This document shows, piece after piece, positions 63,007 to 64,000 of a DNA stretch of 64,000 nucleotides. The position numbers were made by a program, and so were the translations under genes. Each line of letters begins with the position of its first letter. Position 1 is the first letter of the stretch. The DNA is taken from NCBI GenBank assembly GCA_014584575.1, contig JACTMP010000042.1:1-64000 (forward strand), written 5' to 3'. The notes under the pieces are model-generated. The model saw only the letters and a program-made list of their open reading frames with translations. It did no database searches and was not told the origin of the DNA. This stretch comes from Chloroflexota bacterium (GTDB taxonomy: Bacteria; Chloroflexota; Anaerolineae; Promineifilales; Promineifilaceae).

Positions 63007-64000
63007 ATGAGCGAAACCATTACAGCCAGGCAACCAAACCGGTGGCAGTTACGCTGGGCGGTGACACGACAGGAGATTGCTAACATAGCCCGCCACCCTT
63101 ACTACCTGGTCTCGTTTGTTATTCCCATTTTCATGTCACTGGCCTTTGCTCTGTTTGTGTCCGCAATGGGCGAGACGGAAGAACTGGTAGTGGCGGTGTA
63201 TGATGCCGGGGAATCCGATTGGGCGGCCACACTGGCCACGTGGGACGAGATCACGGTGTTAGCGGTAGAGTCGGAAACGGCCGTACAAGCTGCCCTCAAC
63301 GACAATGCCACCGCCGGTATCCTCATTCCCGCCGACTTTGACACGGCCGTTGCCGCCGGACAATCGCCTGAATTGGTTGTTTATGTCAACCAGGAGGCAC
63401 GGAATGACCACATCGCCATCTTCACGCGGCGATTGAGCGATGCCCTGTGGACGATGGGCGAAACGCCGCCGCCAGCTGTCATTCGTTGGCAGGATACCAA
63501 CATTCGCAGCGAAGCTCTCTCCTTTTCAGTAGACGAGTATATTGTGGTCATCTTTGTCCTCCTGGGCATCTGCATGACCACGATGGGCATATTGGCGCAA
63601 ACCATCGTGGAAAAACGGGAAACGGGATCGCTGCCGGCGCTGCTGGCTTCGCCGCTGACATTTGGCGACTTGTTGTGGGGGCAGAGCACGGCCGTATTCC
63701 TCTACACCATGTTGCTCAGCGCCGTCTTGCTGTTGATCAACGGCGGCTGGGTGGGCAATGTGGCGGTCACGGCCGTGTCCATCATCCTGACTACCTTTGC
63801 CCTGTTGGGGTTAGGGCTGCTGTTTGGCCTGTGGTCTCAATCCAAAAATCAGTGCAACGCCTACACCGGTGTGTTGGGCATTGTGCTGGTCATCCCCAGT
63901 TGGTTTGCCTTAGTGCCGCCGGATAATCTGTCGCTGCCGTTGACGGCCGTGCTGCGGCTGCTGCCCACCACCTACCTGGTGGAACTGCTCAACCAATCGT
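63007..64000 (+). CDS. ABC-2 family transporter permease (cut by window end)
   Basis: At least 331 codons open from the ATG at 63007 (MSETITARQPNRWQLRWAVT), with AAGGAG about nine bases upstream; the gene continues past the window. A first membrane helix (LVSFVIPIFMSLAFALFVSA), a large outside domain (about 58-180), then a group of helices starting DEYIVVIFVLLGICMTTMGI with EKRETGSLPALLASPLTFGD, the signature of NatB/YhaP-type ABC-2 permeases. Its ATPase could be the degenerate ABC-LytTR protein or one encoded beyond the window. Confidence 0.88.
   Translation, partial: MSETITARQPNRWQLRWAVTRQEIANIARHPYYLVSFVIPIFMSLAFALFVSAMGETEELVVAVYDAGESDWAATLATWDEITVLAVESETAVQAALNDNATAGILIPADFDTAVAAGQSPELVVYVNQEARNDHIAIFTRRLSDALWTMGETPPPAVIRWQDTNIRSEALSFSVDEYIVVIFVLLGICMTTMGILAQTIVEKRETGSLPALLASPLTFGDLLWGQSTAVFLYTMLLSAVLLLINGGWVGNVAVTAVSIILTTFALLGLGLLFGLWSQSKNQCNAYTGVLGIVLVIPSWFALVPPDNLSLPLTAVLRLLPTTYLVELLNQS

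Overview
The window looks like a chromosomal piece of a filamentous or surface-rich member of the Chloroflexota (Anaerolineae or a relative). This is an inference from style, not from a marker gene: an ECF sigma factor overlapping a FecR protein with a Pro-Thr stalk, many exported proteins with Lamin-tail, PKD and FG-GAP domains, one exported protein ending in YLPLVYR, and a NusA with a long C-terminal extension. The most obvious whole-window property is the palindrome ACGGCCGT: I count 14 copies by eye in the first 5 kb, where about one would be expected in the whole window for a random 8-mer.

Layout. 0-2 kb: ribF and truB (minus). 2-7.5 kb: ECF sigma, FecR-type membrane protein, a single-domain receiver and a seven-repeat FG-GAP protein (plus). 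7.5-16.6 kb: a plus-strand envelope cluster of a processive GT2 glycosyltransferase, a GT39-like membrane glycosyltransferase, a CotH-kinase/Lamin-tail protein, a VTC-type polyphosphate polymerase and a DUF4956 membrane protein, then a small exported protein. 16.7-27.7 kb (minus): a second FG-GAP propeller, a fusion of a flippase-like membrane domain with UPF0182, and an 1821-residue exported Ig/PKD protein with an internal duplication. 27.9-35 kb (minus): a chemosensory and two-component block (MCP, CheW, CheA, receiver, NarX-like kinase, NarL-like regulator, pseudo-receiver) without CheR or CheB. 35.3-40.9 kb (minus): the translation operon nusA-rnpM-infB-rbfA-nrnA.

41.5-50.2 kb (plus): beta-carbonic anhydrase, a phospholipase-D-like lipoprotein, a large exported nuclease and a VanW protein. 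50.2-52.4 kb (minus): a hemolysin III protein and arsR-arsM. 52.8-55.9 kb (plus): infC (ATT start), rpmI, rplT, recJ. 56-58.7 kb (minus): a tight three-gene unit of a helix-turn-helix protein with a poly-lysine tail, a CYTH-like/CHAD protein and a ParA ATPase. 58.8-60.8 kb (minus): arginine deiminase and a DUF4160/DUF2442 pair in which DUF4160 carries an in-frame TAG. 61-64 kb (plus): a degenerate ABC ATPase fused to a LytTR DNA-binding domain, a small membrane protein and an ABC-2 permease that runs off the window.

Two parts of the window point to polyphosphate: the VTC/DUF4956/CotH genes, which could make or export it at the membrane, and the CHAD/ParA/poly-lysine unit, which could bind and position it in the cell. 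These are the best candidates for undescribed systems. Intergenic space is rich in small hairpin repeats and MITE-like elements of at least eight families; several lie so close to genes that they supply the stop codon. I saw no tRNA, rRNA, CRISPR array, prophage or complete insertion sequence.
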